The notes under the pieces: generated by a model
Database searches by the model: none
Told to the model about the DNA's origin: nothing
The model's input: only the letters and a program-made list of their open reading frames with translations
Shown here: positions 9,301 to 17,353 of the stretch, one piece after another
How positions within the stretch are numbered: the stretch's first letter is position 1
Layout: every line of letters begins with the position of its first letter
Program-made: the position numbers and the translations under genes
Assembly (NCBI RefSeq): GCF_001939115.1
Contig: NZ_MQTZ01000041.1
Span: forward strand, 312,816 to 376,815
Direction: 5' to 3'
DNA from: Leptolyngbya sp. 'hensonii'
GTDB taxonomy: Bacteria > Cyanobacteriota > Cyanobacteriia > GCF-001939115
Length of the DNA: 64,000 nucleotides

Positions 9301-9467
9301 GGGGCCTGGCCCGTTCTGATATCGGGGATATGACCGGTGCGATCGAAGACCTGATCAAAGCAGGCGAGTTATTCCGGGACCAGGGGGATCTGGCAGGTAG
9401 TCAGCAGGCGATCAAGGCAGCCCAGCGACTGCAGCACCAATCCAGTCTGGCGGATATGCCTTATTAA
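6312..9467 (+). CDS. Membrane-anchored coiled-coil protein with C-terminal TPR array
   Basis: A 1051-residue protein starting at GTG 6312 after GAGGGA. Residues about 10-48 form one or two hydrophobic helices (VEYISFSGSVLGLVASAISQ and FASAPLTFSILLNLV), which I read as a membrane anchor. Residues about 50-460 are long coiled-coils. A middle segment (about 520-680) is globular. Residues about 690-1030 hold about nine TPR units of 34 residues, the last ones almost identical (ANAYNNRGTARSKLKDF). TPRs mediate protein-protein contacts, so a scaffold role is likely, but no partner is known. It is the first gene of the plus-strand run after the gvp region. Confidence 0.85.
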   Translation: MAKRRWLDIVEYISFSGSVLGLVASAISQQAIFASAPLTFSILLNLVNRRRLNQDIETKILPDLNHLNEQTAKDSQALLSLRRKVLALPTPDDLGNLKEEMLSRDRDDMARLDAQISVVQSELKSRLAPLEKLDLSPIQSNLAQLQNRTTELETALGNLNDSLETVPTADRVEYLESTIADLVAEQGQFTTNLEELANQPPPDFSPLQEQIDRLHGLFIQLPPPFNPAPLQETVHILRQEMERSIQMMSSLVPRQELTVLLTEIENLRQRQQGLGQSVVPLRDAISALQGQLGRLTQEFSDRMEPGLLEELRRTLFKVASKVRDLQREVIAFQHTEQTVAPQQLQSLQTALQAEIISYADAMGRQLATVQQVLGNLEPTVHHLQGQPQKLEVVQQELETLRQYLQSLDLEVQLMRDRLPAKPPTSVSGLEELQQQLEVMQQAIQGLIRHQQMESGPADPLPQEDPETDILEVLAIHNDRPDHRFGSNGIKLGGGDSTYVQATTQSPNPLIATVQPEGYALRTEELDSQTLLAEALGKVQERLIVMSSWLEQCSLDDSLFQRLERLLRQGIRIDLGWSLYKTPETPLMIRRINQQWMDDSWQQDGLYEALKHFKQLAQDYPERFKLRALATQERLLVCDRAFAILVRHPTPSSLQEEEVGLCTADPAIIQHLIDSFDRSITDSETALTCFKRADTRYDLGDTQGVIADYTRGLSLEPSQDIALNNRGVAYYLLGGRERAIEDFNHALEINPGNADAYFNRGVAWAELGDKEAAIADYTEAIRLHPGDAIAYNNRGLVRSKLGDYEGAEQDYTEAIGINPSSNVAYNNRGLVRSKLGNKSGAIDDYTEALRLTPDDDTVYFNRGAVRASVEDYEGAIEDYSAAIRFNPEFVNAYNNRGFVYQKLGHKQAAIEDFNRALQINPNFANAYNNRGTARSKLKDFEGAIKDFNQALQINPNFANAYNNRGTARSKLKDFSGAIQDFNRALQVNPHFANAYNNRGLARSDIGDMTGAIEDLIKAGELFRDQGDLAGSQQAIKAAQRLQHQSSLADMPY
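9061..9264 (+). repeat. Two near-identical 102-bp TPR units
   Basis: The segments 9061-9162 and 9163-9264 encode consecutive 34-residue TPR units that share most bases, including AACTTTGCCAATGCTTACAA in both copies. The low divergence relative to the upstream TPR units points to a recent in-frame duplication within the gene. Confidence 0.8.
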
Positions 9468-9585
9468 GATAGGCAGGGATTGGAACTCTACCGCCCAACC
9501 TTGCCCATTCCCTGCACCCGATCGTCAAGACTGATATAGTGGAATCCAACGCAGAATCCAAGAGAAATATCCCTGTATCAGTGCT

Positions 9586-10053
9586 ATGAATAGGCCAAAT
9601 ATTGATTTGCTGCTGGAGGATCTAAAAAAACCAGATGAAGGCCTGCGAGAACGGGCTACAGAAGAGCTCTGGCGCATCTGGTTTGAGCAAAAAGGGGTTT
9701 ATGGACTGGACTTAATTCGACGCAGCCAGGTGCTTTTGCAGGGTGGGCAATTGGATGAAGCAGAAGAACTGCTGACCGGGTTGGTCAAGGATCAGCCTGA
9801 TTTTGCTGAAGCCTGGAACCGTCGAGCCGTTCTCTACTACGTCCGAGGAGAGTACCACAAGGCGATCGCCGATTGTGAACAGGTTATCCACCTAAACCCG
9901 ATCCATTTTGGGGCTTTCCATGGTCTGGGTCTGTGCCACGCCGCTCTAGGAGATTACCTGACAGCGATCCAGTCCTTTCGCAAGGCGTTAGAAATTCAGC
10001 CCTATGCGATCGTCAACCAGAAATTAATCCTGGAATGTACAACCAGACTTTAA
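9586..10053 (+). CDS. Small TPR protein
   Basis: A 155-residue soluble protein. An N-terminal helical part (about 1-45) has LRERATEELWRIWFEQKG, a pattern seen in small cyanobacterial TPR proteins. Three TPR units follow (about 46-150), including AEAWNRRAVLYYVRGEYHKA and FGAFHGLGLCHAALGDYLTA. There is no signal peptide or membrane segment. It lies 118 bp after the long TPR protein and 25 bp before the amidotransferase-like gene, so it may share an operon with the latter. No specific role can be read from the sequence. Confidence 0.85.
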   Translation: MNRPNIDLLLEDLKKPDEGLRERATEELWRIWFEQKGVYGLDLIRRSQVLLQGGQLDEAEELLTGLVKDQPDFAEAWNRRAVLYYVRGEYHKAIADCEQVIHLNPIHFGAFHGLGLCHAALGDYLTAIQSFRKALEIQPYAIVNQKLILECTTRL

Positions 10054-10078
10054 GTAACCAGGCACAGGTTCAAGCTTC

Positions 10079-10849
10079 ATGAAGAAATCGCCAATTATTG
10101 GGATCACGACCTTTAGCGGCAATGAGGTGAGGGAATTTACGCTACCAGGCACCTATATTGATGCGGTGCGGGGGGCAGGTGGGGTGCCAGTGTTATTGCC
10201 TCCTGGTGAGGGTGAAATTCAACACCTGCTGGGCGTGGTAGATGGGCTAATTTTTTCAGGTGGAGGGGATATTGACCCAACCCGCTATGGTGGGGAACAT
10301 CATCCCATGGTTTACCTGGTGAATCCCGAGCGAGATGACTTCGAACTGGCTCTGGCAAAAGCGGCGCTGCAGGCTCATGTTCCCGTTCTAGGAATTTGCC
10401 GAGGGTCGCAAATTTTGACGATCGCCAGTGGAGGAACCCTGGTTGCCCATGTTCCCGATCTGTACAGTACGACTGTGGGGCATCGCCATGAGCATCCCAG
10501 CCGTCCGATCGAACATGAGGTTGCCCTGGAGCCAGACAGCCGGTTAGCCAAAATTTTGGGTGAAACCAAGGTCATGGTTGTCTCCTGGCATCATCAGGCC
10601 GTGCAGCAAGTGCCCGCTGATTGGCAGGTGGTGGCGCGGGCCAGAGATGGCGTCGTGGAAGCCATGGAGCACCAGAGCCATCCCTGGGCGATCGCCGTCC
10701 AGTGGCATCCAGAGATGTCTGCCCCTGAGTCTGTTCATCCCCAACTGTTTCAAGCCTTGATTCAGGCTGCCAGCCAGTCTAGGGTCCCATCAGAACCGGA
10801 GACACCCGTTCCCATCCAGCGGATGGACTATGTCAAAATCACGAATTGA
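10079..10849 (+). CDS. Class I glutamine amidotransferase-like hydrolase (peptidase C26, PuuD-like)
   Basis: A 256-residue cytoplasmic enzyme of the gamma-glutamyl-gamma-aminobutyrate hydrolase family, which cleaves gamma-glutamyl amide bonds. Visible features are the oxyanion region GLIFSGGGDIDPTRYGGE (about 56-73), the nucleophile C107 in GICRGSQ, and the catalytic His-x-Glu in VQWHPEMS near residue 218. Length is normal. The true substrate is uncertain, because the family includes enzymes acting on gamma-Glu-GABA, on other gamma-glutamyl compounds and on unknown ones. The 3' end overlaps the convergent amylase gene by 22 bp. Confidence 0.88.
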   Translation: MKKSPIIGITTFSGNEVREFTLPGTYIDAVRGAGGVPVLLPPGEGEIQHLLGVVDGLIFSGGGDIDPTRYGGEHHPMVYLVNPERDDFELALAKAALQAHVPVLGICRGSQILTIASGGTLVAHVPDLYSTTVGHRHEHPSRPIEHEVALEPDSRLAKILGETKVMVVSWHHQAVQQVPADWQVVARARDGVVEAMEHQSHPWAIAVQWHPEMSAPESVHPQLFQALIQAASQSRVPSEPETPVPIQRMDYVKITN

Positions 10850-12534
10850 TTTGGGGCAAGATTCAACTGCACGAAGCAGGACCGGTTACCTGGAGCAGGG
10901 TGCTCCTGAACAGTCACGGTGCCGTCTTGGCCGTACAGAAACTGCAGGGTCGTTCCAATCGGGTGGATGTTGTTATCGACCACCACAAAGTCCTGACGAG
11001 CTTCAGTGGCCGAAGTGTTGTAAGCAATCAGCACTTCCTGCCCCGCTAGAATGCGGGAAAAGGCCAGGGTACAGGGTTGTCCTTCTGGCAGGCCAAAATC
11101 ATGCCCATTGTCAGAGACTTCTCGAAAATACATGCGGCCAAATCTGAGGGCCTCATGGGCTTGATTCACCCGAGCAATTTTGGCAATTTCCTGATAGATC
11201 TGGCAATTCTGATTCAGATAGTTGGTTTGTGAATCCTCCAGATCAAACAGTGCTTCTCGAATAAATTCATCTCCCGGTCCCTGCCCCGAAAGTCCCTGCT
11301 CAGTCCCATAGTAAATACAGGGAGTACCCAAGGCGCAAAGCAGATACCCCACTCCCGCAATGACCTGGAGATGGGGCGTCTCCGCTGCAAAGCGGCGCTT
11401 ATAATCCTGGCCGATCTGATCGTGATTATCCAGAAACGTAATCAGGTATCGTCCCAACTCCCCTTGGCTCAGCGCCCGTTGACGCTGAGCCTCATAGCGG
11501 TTGATCAGGTCAACCGGAGAGCTAAATCCTTTAATCACTCCCGGCAACGTCCAGTACAGGGGGAAATCCAGCACTGAAGTCAGGCCAAAATATACAGTTT
11601 TACTATTGTGCTGAGTGGGTGTATTAGGACCAATGTAGCGATTGATCGCATCATCTCCCCCCACCAGTTCCCCAAATAGTAAAAACCAGCGTTTGTTTAA
11701 GCGGTAGGCGTACTCACGGATTTCCGAGCAGAAGCGAGCAACCGCCAGTTCACCCATGTGCTTCACAGCGTCCATGCGGAAGCCATCGATGTCTGCTTCA
11801 CGCATCCAGTAGCAGTGGGCCTTGATCAGAATCTCCTGCAGTTCCAGCCCATCGGGATCGTCATCATTATTGAAGCCCTTGAGGGAAAAGAAGTCCCCAT
11901 GCTGGGTTTCAGGGTAAGCATCCCAGTTACGAATTTCTCCCCGACGGTGGTAGTAATTGGGATTGCGCAGTTCTAAAGGAACAGGCCGATCGCTCCGACG
12001 CCAGGCCCCAAAGGGAAATGGTCGGTCATGGTCATAGAAGTAGGGATGGCCCCCCAGATAGTACCAGTTGTCCCCGGAATGGTTCACAACCACATCCAGA
12101 AACACCCGAATGTCCTGGCTGTGGGCGGCATCTACCAGATCGATCAGATCCTGTTTGCTCCCAAAGCGGGGATCAATATCCAGGTAGTTCTGGATAGCGT
12201 AGCCGTGATACTTATCTGAATTGCGATCGGGGGCCTCATTGTTTTCAAACACCGGACTCAACCACAGAGCCGTACAACCCAGGTTCTTGATGTAATCCAG
12301 GTGATTCAGAATGCCTTTGAGCGTTCCCCCACAGAATTTTTTCAACTGGGCCTGAGTGCCGCTCCCCCTGGAGGGTTCTGGAATATTGACCGGCTTGCGA
12401 TTCCGATCGTCGTGAAAGCGATCCACCATCAAGAAGTAGATGAATTCTTCACGCCACTCCCGATCGCAGTTCCAGTATTTCTTGCCCGGAATCGGGGTCA
12501 AATCAATATCAGCGATGGAGGTTGGCCCGCTCAT
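10828..12534 (-). CDS. Alpha-amylase family glycosyl hydrolase (GH13)
   Basis: A 568-residue enzyme without a signal peptide, so probably cytoplasmic and acting on glycogen or maltodextrins. The four GH13 regions are present: DVVVNHSG (I), DGFRMDAVKH with the Asp nucleophile (II), LLFGELVGG with the Glu acid/base (III) and FLDNHDQIGQ with the transition-state Asp (IV). The (beta/alpha)8 barrel spans about 30-450, and a beta-sandwich C domain follows. It could be an amylase, a neopullulanase or a transglycosylase. It is monocistronic on the minus strand and overlaps the convergent hydrolase by 22 bp. Confidence 0.9.
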   Translation of the reverse strand: MSGPTSIADIDLTPIPGKKYWNCDREWREEFIYFLMVDRFHDDRNRKPVNIPEPSRGSGTQAQLKKFCGGTLKGILNHLDYIKNLGCTALWLSPVFENNEAPDRNSDKYHGYAIQNYLDIDPRFGSKQDLIDLVDAAHSQDIRVFLDVVVNHSGDNWYYLGGHPYFYDHDRPFPFGAWRRSDRPVPLELRNPNYYHRRGEIRNWDAYPETQHGDFFSLKGFNNDDDPDGLELQEILIKAHCYWMREADIDGFRMDAVKHMGELAVARFCSEIREYAYRLNKRWFLLFGELVGGDDAINRYIGPNTPTQHNSKTVYFGLTSVLDFPLYWTLPGVIKGFSSPVDLINRYEAQRQRALSQGELGRYLITFLDNHDQIGQDYKRRFAAETPHLQVIAGVGYLLCALGTPCIYYGTEQGLSGQGPGDEFIREALFDLEDSQTNYLNQNCQIYQEIAKIARVNQAHEALRFGRMYFREVSDNGHDFGLPEGQPCTLAFSRILAGQEVLIAYNTSATEARQDFVVVDNNIHPIGTTLQFLYGQDGTVTVQEHPAPGNRSCFVQLNLAPNQFVILT

Positions 12535-12540
12535 CTATAG

Positions 12541-12975
12541 AACCTCTGCTTAAGAATCAATTAACTATCATCAGACCTGGGTTCCGGGATTCTTCACCCA
12601 TGGAGCAATACCCGGAACGATAGGATAAATCGCTCAGTAGAATCAACCTGCTTATATAAAGTTTTGATGAAGTTACCTATCAGGGCCAGATTGTTTCTGG
12701 CTCCCAGACTTGTCTTTGACTGTGATCCACCTTACATCAAAATTGTGAAGTTTATGTGAAGCTGCTTCAACAACACCCGTGGTTGTCAAGCAAGACGGGT
12801 AGGATCAGCCTTGAAATTTTTGCCGGTGTTTTTTTCCGTCAGAAAACCATTAGATATTCGGTTGCCTGAACGATCCCAGAAGGACTCTTGCTTCACAGGG
12901 CTAAGGAAATTTTTGATTGAATCGCAGCCCTTAACTGTTTGATAGTTACGTGGAGTTTTATTGGAGCTTACAGTA
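12541..12975. promoter_or_regulatory. Intergenic region upstream of the PEP-CTERM gene
   Basis: About 435 bp lie between the divergent amylase and PEP-CTERM genes. I see no open frame of note. The DNA contains several T-rich runs near 12819-12836. A partial match to the cyanobacterial Pho-box half site (CTTAACTG near 12930) is present, but two or three clean tandem copies are missing, so phosphate control is not supported. Confidence 0.35.
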
Positions 12976-13584
12976 ATGAAGAATATGCTCAGAGAGGCGA
13001 CCGCTGTAGTGGCTGTCGGGAGTTTTTTTGTTGCTTTAGTTGCAGGTGAGGTTCAACAGGCTACTGCTGCTACGGTGGCGTATGATTTTGAGATTAATTT
13101 GACCAGTGGGACGTTTGCAGGGCAAACAGGTTTTGGTCAGGTTACTTATGACGATGCAGTTTTGACTGGTTTTGGTGAAGAGATTATTGAAGTTGATGAT
13201 GGGCTATCCATTGTTTTCAATTTCGCAGGCCAGGACTATACCGAAGCAGATGATGTTGGTTTTGATCCGGCTGTTTTCCCTTCTGCGTTTTTCAATAACG
13301 GCGTCCTGAACGGGATTGATTTTGTAGTGCCTGTGTTGCCTAATACAGCACTCTGGTTGACCAATAATGCCAGCTTTTCTGATCCTGCCAACCCAGGCTG
13401 TGAGCTTAAGCTGGGCGTTTGTGAAGGCACGATCGACACCAATGGTATTTTCTCTGCTTCCACAGCAAATTCTGTCGGTGCTGTAACCTACGTTTTAGTT
13501 CCCGAACCAGCTACCCTGGCAGGTCTGCTGTCTCTCAGCACCTTGGGTATCGCTCTGGGACGTAAGCGTAAACAAGCCGCTTAG
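12976..13584 (+). CDS. PEP-CTERM sorting-signal protein
   Basis: A 202-residue exported protein from the ATG at 12976, where GGAG lies about 10 nt upstream; a TTG at 12961 would add five residues. The N-terminal signal peptide (about 1-32) ends near QQATAAT. The body is beta-rich, polar and poor in Lys, typical of surface proteins. The C-terminus has VPEPATLAGLLSLSTLG, a short hydrophobic helix and the basic tail GRKRKQAA, which is the PEP-CTERM signal recognised by exosortase. It is expected on the cell surface or in the extracellular matrix. The specific function is unknown. It is followed 105 bp later by the PhoX-like gene. Confidence 0.88.
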   Translation: MKNMLREATAVVAVGSFFVALVAGEVQQATAATVAYDFEINLTSGTFAGQTGFGQVTYDDAVLTGFGEEIIEVDDGLSIVFNFAGQDYTEADDVGFDPAVFPSAFFNNGVLNGIDFVVPVLPNTALWLTNNASFSDPANPGCELKLGVCEGTIDTNGIFSASTANSVGAVTYVLVPEPATLAGLLSLSTLGIALGRKRKQAA

Positions 13585-13689
13585 CTTTAGATTCGCATTT
13601 CCAACCCATTAGCTTGATGGTAATTTTGGCAGAACGAAAAATCTGCTGTTATTTCCACGCATCTGTCGTAATGTCTATCAGGTAAAACG

Positions 13690-15198
13690 ATGAGTTTCTC
13701 TAGACGCAAGTTCTTAACGGTAGCTAGCGCATCTGCTGCTGGTGTAACCATGGTTTCCCCTCTGGAAGCTTTCTATGCCCGAGTTGCTCAGGGGCAAAAC
13801 GTCGGGACTGTTGGCTTTGGTCCCCTGGTTCCCAAGCCCGCCCTCAATGCCCAGGATCTGAAGAATACGATTCTGGGAGATCTGAGTAAGGAAGCCTTGC
13901 TTTCCCTACCTGCAGGGTTTAACTACACTGTCCTGTCCATGACAGGGATGCCCATGAGCGATGGAACGCTAGTTCCGGCGGGGCATGATGGGATGGCTGC
14001 TTTCCCAGGTCCCAATAACACCATTGTTCTGGTGCGTAACCACGAATTAAGCAGCGCCCTACCGGCTAACTATAATTACCCAGTTTCCGGGGGACCCCGT
14101 TACTCGGAAGGCTCTCCTGGTGGTACTACGACTCTGGTGGTAGGTCCCGATCGTAAACTGCAGAAGCACTTTGTTTCCCTGGCTGGCAGCCGGACCAACT
14201 GCGCCGGTGGCCCTACCCCCTGGGGCACCTGGATCACCTGTGAGGAAACCTTCTCAACCACCACCAGCAATGGGACTCCAGTCCGACATGGCTATAGCTT
14301 TGAGGTGGTTGCAGACCCCAACTCAGGGGTGGTGACCCCCGTTCCCCTGGTGGCTATGGGCCGTTTCAGCCATGAAGCCATTGCCGTAGACCCCAAAACT
14401 GGCTATGTCTATGAAACAGAAGACCGAGGTGATAGCTGCTTCTATCGCTTCATCCCCGCAGTGGGTAAGCCCACCAAACCGGGTGATCTGGCTATGGGCG
14501 GCACTCTCTACGCTCTGAAGGTCAAGGATAAGCCCAAGTTCAACACCACCAACAATCCATTCCAGGGAGGTACCCCCGGCCTGGTTAAAGTGGGTGAAAC
14601 CCTTTCAGTGGAGTGGGTTCAAATCGATAATCCCGACCCCAATTCTGAGAGTGCCAGCACCGGTGTGGGTGTTCGTTATGAAGCCCAGGCCAAAGGGGCC
14701 GCCACTTTCTTCCGGGGCGAAGGATGCTGGTATGGCAACGGTCTGATTTACTTTGTGGCCACCCAGTCTGGACCTCCCGCTGTCCAAAATCTACCTTCCC
14801 CTCCCGGCAACGGGCGTGGGAATGGTCAGGTTTGGGCCTACAACCCGGCAAAGGAGACCCTGACCCTGGTCGTTGAAGCGGCAGCCAGTGGAACGTTGCT
14901 GGATGAGCCCGACAACGTAACCGTGACCCCCTTTGGGGATCTGTTCCTGTGCGAAGACAGCAGCGATGACTTCCAATACATTGTAGGCGTAAACGCAAAG
15001 GGTGAACTCTATCAGTTCGCCCAGAACACCCTCTTCTCCAAAGTCACTAACGATCCGGCGAAACAGCCTTTTGTGGGTAACGAATTTGCCGGAGCCTGCT
15101 TCTCACCTGATGGTCAGACCCTCTTTGTAAACATCCAAACTCCAGGGCTGACCTTTGCCATTTGGGGTCCCTGGGCCAGAAAGGGTCGCTCCAGATAG
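13690..15198 (+). CDS. Tat-exported PhoX-like phosphatase (DUF839)
   Basis: A 502-residue protein. The first 30 residues are a twin-arginine signal (SFSRRKFLTVASASAAG), so it is exported folded. The body matches the PhoX/DUF839 six-bladed propeller family: LVRNHE, PWGTWITCEET (about 176-186), RFSHEAIAVDP, YETEDRGDSCFYRF and LDEPDNVTVTPFGDLFLCED. PhoX enzymes are Ca/Fe-dependent alkaline phosphatases that release phosphate from organic esters in the periplasm. Whether this member is a phosphatase cannot be read directly, because DUF839 also includes proteins of unknown function. No clear Pho box is visible upstream. Confidence 0.88.
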   Translation: MSFSRRKFLTVASASAAGVTMVSPLEAFYARVAQGQNVGTVGFGPLVPKPALNAQDLKNTILGDLSKEALLSLPAGFNYTVLSMTGMPMSDGTLVPAGHDGMAAFPGPNNTIVLVRNHELSSALPANYNYPVSGGPRYSEGSPGGTTTLVVGPDRKLQKHFVSLAGSRTNCAGGPTPWGTWITCEETFSTTTSNGTPVRHGYSFEVVADPNSGVVTPVPLVAMGRFSHEAIAVDPKTGYVYETEDRGDSCFYRFIPAVGKPTKPGDLAMGGTLYALKVKDKPKFNTTNNPFQGGTPGLVKVGETLSVEWVQIDNPDPNSESASTGVGVRYEAQAKGAATFFRGEGCWYGNGLIYFVATQSGPPAVQNLPSPPGNGRGNGQVWAYNPAKETLTLVVEAAASGTLLDEPDNVTVTPFGDLFLCEDSSDDFQYIVGVNAKGELYQFAQNTLFSKVTNDPAKQPFVGNEFAGACFSPDGQTLFVNIQTPGLTFAIWGPWARKGRSR

Positions 15199-15225
15199 AC
15201 CCTGTCCCCCCATTTCATGACCTTC

Positions 15226-15251
15226 ATGCAGGGGGCGCAAGCCTCCTGCAT
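15226..15251. terminator. GC-rich hairpin after the PhoX-like gene
   Basis: ATGCAGGGGGC (15226-15236) pairs with GCCTCCTGCAT (15241-15251) around loop GCAA, with a single G-T pair. It starts 28 bp after the PhoX-like stop. No strong T run follows. It belongs to a recurring GCAGGGGG/CCCCCTGC hairpin family in this window. Confidence 0.6.
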
Positions 15252-15311
15252 TCTATGGCCATGGTTGGAGAAGTATCAGCATGGCTATTTCTAGAGAACT
15301 TGTTAGGCGTT

Positions 15312-15803
15312 ATGGCGAAGCACCTTAAACCCCGATCGCAATCTGTCAGAAATCTAAGTTGGTCTATCTGTACGATCGGCCTACTCTATCAACTACCATT
15401 TGCCCATATTCAACCTGCTTCTGCGGCAGAACCGCGCTCCGTTGATTTGCCCTGTTATATGCAAACGACAAGTGGGCAGATCATCAACTTGAGTGCATTA
15501 TGTAGTCAAAACCCTATAAATTCTTTGTCGGCAATGGATCGGCAGTTTTTGACCAATTATCAGGTTTTTTTAAAGCAGCGATTGAATGCACCATCTTACT
15601 CACCAAATTTATCCAGCTCCTATTTATCGACCTCTTTATCTCGCTTGCAGAAGAATCCTCGCATAGTGGTTGATCAAGCCAAGCGAGTCTGTCAGGATCT
15701 GCAATCAGGGTTGTCACCTGATCAACTCCAGGTATTCAGCGTTGAAGATGAAATTGTCAACAATCTGGCGCTTGAATTCTACTGTAAAGAATTTCATAAC
15801 TAG
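15312..15803 (+). CDS. Small secreted hypothetical protein
   Basis: A 163-residue protein from the ATG at 15312. The frame is open from 15162, but upstream codons overlap the PhoX-like gene and have no signal-peptide character. A hydrophobic N-terminal segment (SWSICTIGLLYQLPFA, about 17-32) ends at a likely cleavage site after ASAAEP. The mature part contains the pair DLPCYMQTTSGQIINLSALC (about 48-67), a pattern I associate with small secreted cyanobacterial proteins. A C-terminal helix holds VDQAKRVCQDLQSGLSPDQ. Its role is unknown. It sits between the PhoX-like gene and the CTERM fragment, as if inserted. Confidence 0.72.
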   Translation: MAKHLKPRSQSVRNLSWSICTIGLLYQLPFAHIQPASAAEPRSVDLPCYMQTTSGQIINLSALCSQNPINSLSAMDRQFLTNYQVFLKQRLNAPSYSPNLSSSYLSTSLSRLQKNPRIVVDQAKRVCQDLQSGLSPDQLQVFSVEDEIVNNLALEFYCKEFHN

Positions 15804-15804
15804 A

Positions 15805-16059
15805 AGAGGTTGCAACCGCGATGGTGTCGCTGAGTCGATCGCCCGCTGGGCCAGCATGTCCACCAAAGGAGCTGAACCAACTGGTCTGTACTTCGATAAA
15901 TTCAACCCCAATGTGGCCTACGTTAACGTTCAGCATGCAGACAGCGATGTCGATCGCACCATTCAGATTACGGCTGTTCCCGATCAGGGAGCTTCTGCTA
16001 TGACGCTGGCTGGTCTGGGTCTGCTGGGTGCTGCAGTACTCCGCCGCAAACGTCAGTAA
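15805..16059 (+). pseudogene. 3' fragment of a CTERM-tailed PhoX/DUF839-like protein
   Basis: The frame encodes about 84 residues that look like the last part of a larger protein. They contain DGVAESIARWASMSTKGAEP, then TGLYFDKFNPNVAYVNVQH and DRTIQI, the kind of end seen in PhoX/DUF839 proteins, followed by VPDQGASAMTLAGLGLLGAA and the basic tail LRRKRQ, a PEP-CTERM-type sorting signal. There is no signal peptide, and the sequence upstream in frame does not continue the family, so the 5' part is missing. An ATG at 15670 in frame would add non-homologous residues. I read it as a truncated relic, with the lost part perhaps replaced by the neighbouring small secreted gene. Confidence 0.6.
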
Positions 16060-16096
16060 CGGATACTCATTGAGCCAATGTCATTGGCATGAATAG

Positions 16097-16123
16097 GGGT
16101 GTGGGGGGGCTCCCCCTGCACCC
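16097..16123. terminator. Bidirectional GC-rich hairpin
   Basis: GGGTGTGGGGGG (16097-16108) pairs with CCCCCTGCACCC (16112-16123) around loop GCT, a 12-bp stem with two wobble pairs. It separates the plus-strand CTERM fragment from the convergent minus-strand glycosyltransferase. Confidence 0.6.
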
Positions 16124-16162
16124 TCTGTGCTGACAAATCAGGCGGCTGGGATGCCTGCCCGT

Positions 16163-17353
16163 TCAAGTCCATTCCACCTGAGCCCGTTCGTGTAGCACCC
16201 GACCATAGACGGCTTCAGTCTGCTGGGCCAGTTTGGGCCAGCTAAAGCGGCGCTCCAGGTCTTCATAAGCATTGTGCGTCAGCCATTGGGCATAGGCCGG
16301 ATTCTTTAAGACTTCCAGAATGCCCCAGGCCAGAGAATCTGGATTGTTGGTCCAGGTAACCACACCCGTTTTGCTATGTCGGACCACCTCAGGCAACCCT
16401 CCCGTATCAGAAACGACGACAGGCACCCGCGCTGCAAAACTTTCCAGGGCCACAATGCCAAAGGGCTCATACAGGCTGGGGAAAACGGCACAATCTGCCA
16501 CCATCTGGAATTTGTCCAGATCCTGATCAGACATAAACCCTGTGAAATAACACTTGTGCCAGATCCCGCTATCCCAGGCTTGATGCTTTAACTGATCGGC
16601 ATTGCCCCCACCAATAATCACGAACTTGGCCTGTCCTCCCATTTCCCACAACACCTTGGGTGCAGCTCGCAACAGGACTGAAATGCCCTTTTCATAGGCA
16701 ATTCGGCCCACATAGTAAATAATTTTTTCATGATCCGCCGCGAATCGCCGCCGAAACCCCCAATAGTCAAAATTGGGTGGAAGTTGCTTTTTCTCCCGTC
16801 GGATCCCGTTATAAACCACATCAATCTTGTTCCAGGGACTACCCAGAGCCCGCTCGACCTCCCGACGCATATAGTCTGAACAAACAATAACGCGCCAGGC
16901 ATTATAAACCAGTTCCCGTTCCTTCGCATTAATGTAGCGCTGGGTATCATTGTGGATTCCATTGTAGCGACCATATTCTGTAGCATGGACTGTCGCCACC
17001 AGGGGGATTTTGAAGGTGTGCTTGAGGGCGATCGCGGCATCCGCCACCAACCAGTCATGGGCGTGGATAATGTCGAAAGGGCCATCTTCCAGAATCACCT
17101 TACCGCTATGCTGGCCCATGCTTTCGTTCATGTTTCCCACCCAGTGGAAGAAGCTATGGGCCGATCCAACTGGGATCCGATGCACATGCATGCCATCTAC
17201 CCTTTCATAATGGGGAGCCTGACCGAACTCAACCGTAATCAGGTAAACCTGATGCCCTTGCTTGACGAGTTCAGGATAGAGTTCCGCAACATGACGGGCG
17301 ATTCCTCCTACAATCCGGGGAGGAAACTCCCAGGCGAGCACTAGAATCTTCAT
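16163..17353 (-). CDS. GT4/GT5-like glycosyltransferase
   Basis: A 396-residue enzyme from the ATG at 17353 (MKILVLAWEFPPRIVGG); three codons upstream are also open. The N-terminal Rossmann domain begins with a starch-synthase-like K-x-GG-type loop (RIVGGIARHV), and the C-terminal GT-B domain has YEPFGIVALESFA, the E-x7-E nucleotide-sugar motif, plus YVGRIAYEKGISVLLRA. There is no signal peptide, so it acts in the cytoplasm on an activated sugar, perhaps ADP- or UDP-glucose. Acceptor and product cannot be told. It is monocistronic and convergent with the CTERM fragment. Confidence 0.87.
   Translation of the reverse strand: MKILVLAWEFPPRIVGGIARHVAELYPELVKQGHQVYLITVEFGQAPHYERVDGMHVHRIPVGSAHSFFHWVGNMNESMGQHSGKVILEDGPFDIIHAHDWLVADAAIALKHTFKIPLVATVHATEYGRYNGIHNDTQRYINAKERELVYNAWRVIVCSDYMRREVERALGSPWNKIDVVYNGIRREKKQLPPNFDYWGFRRRFAADHEKIIYYVGRIAYEKGISVLLRAAPKVLWEMGGQAKFVIIGGGNADQLKHQAWDSGIWHKCYFTGFMSDQDLDKFQMVADCAVFPSLYEPFGIVALESFAARVPVVVSDTGGLPEVVRHSKTGVVTWTNNPDSLAWGILEVLKNPAYAQWLTHNAYEDLERRFSWPKLAQQTEAVYGRVLHERAQVEWT

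Noticed and set aside
8380-9420. Regularly spaced repeats that could suggest a CRISPR array
   Set aside because: The period is 102 bp and in frame, and the units encode TPR motifs, so this is a protein repeat.
12700-12975. Possible Pho box before the PEP-CTERM and PhoX-like genes
   Set aside because: Only a single partial half site (CTTAACTG) is seen; clean tandem copies at the proper spacing are missing.
15162-15311. Upstream extension of the small secreted protein
   Set aside because: The extra 50 codons overlap the PhoX-like gene and the hairpin at 15226-15251, and lack signal-peptide character, so the ATG at 15312 is preferred.
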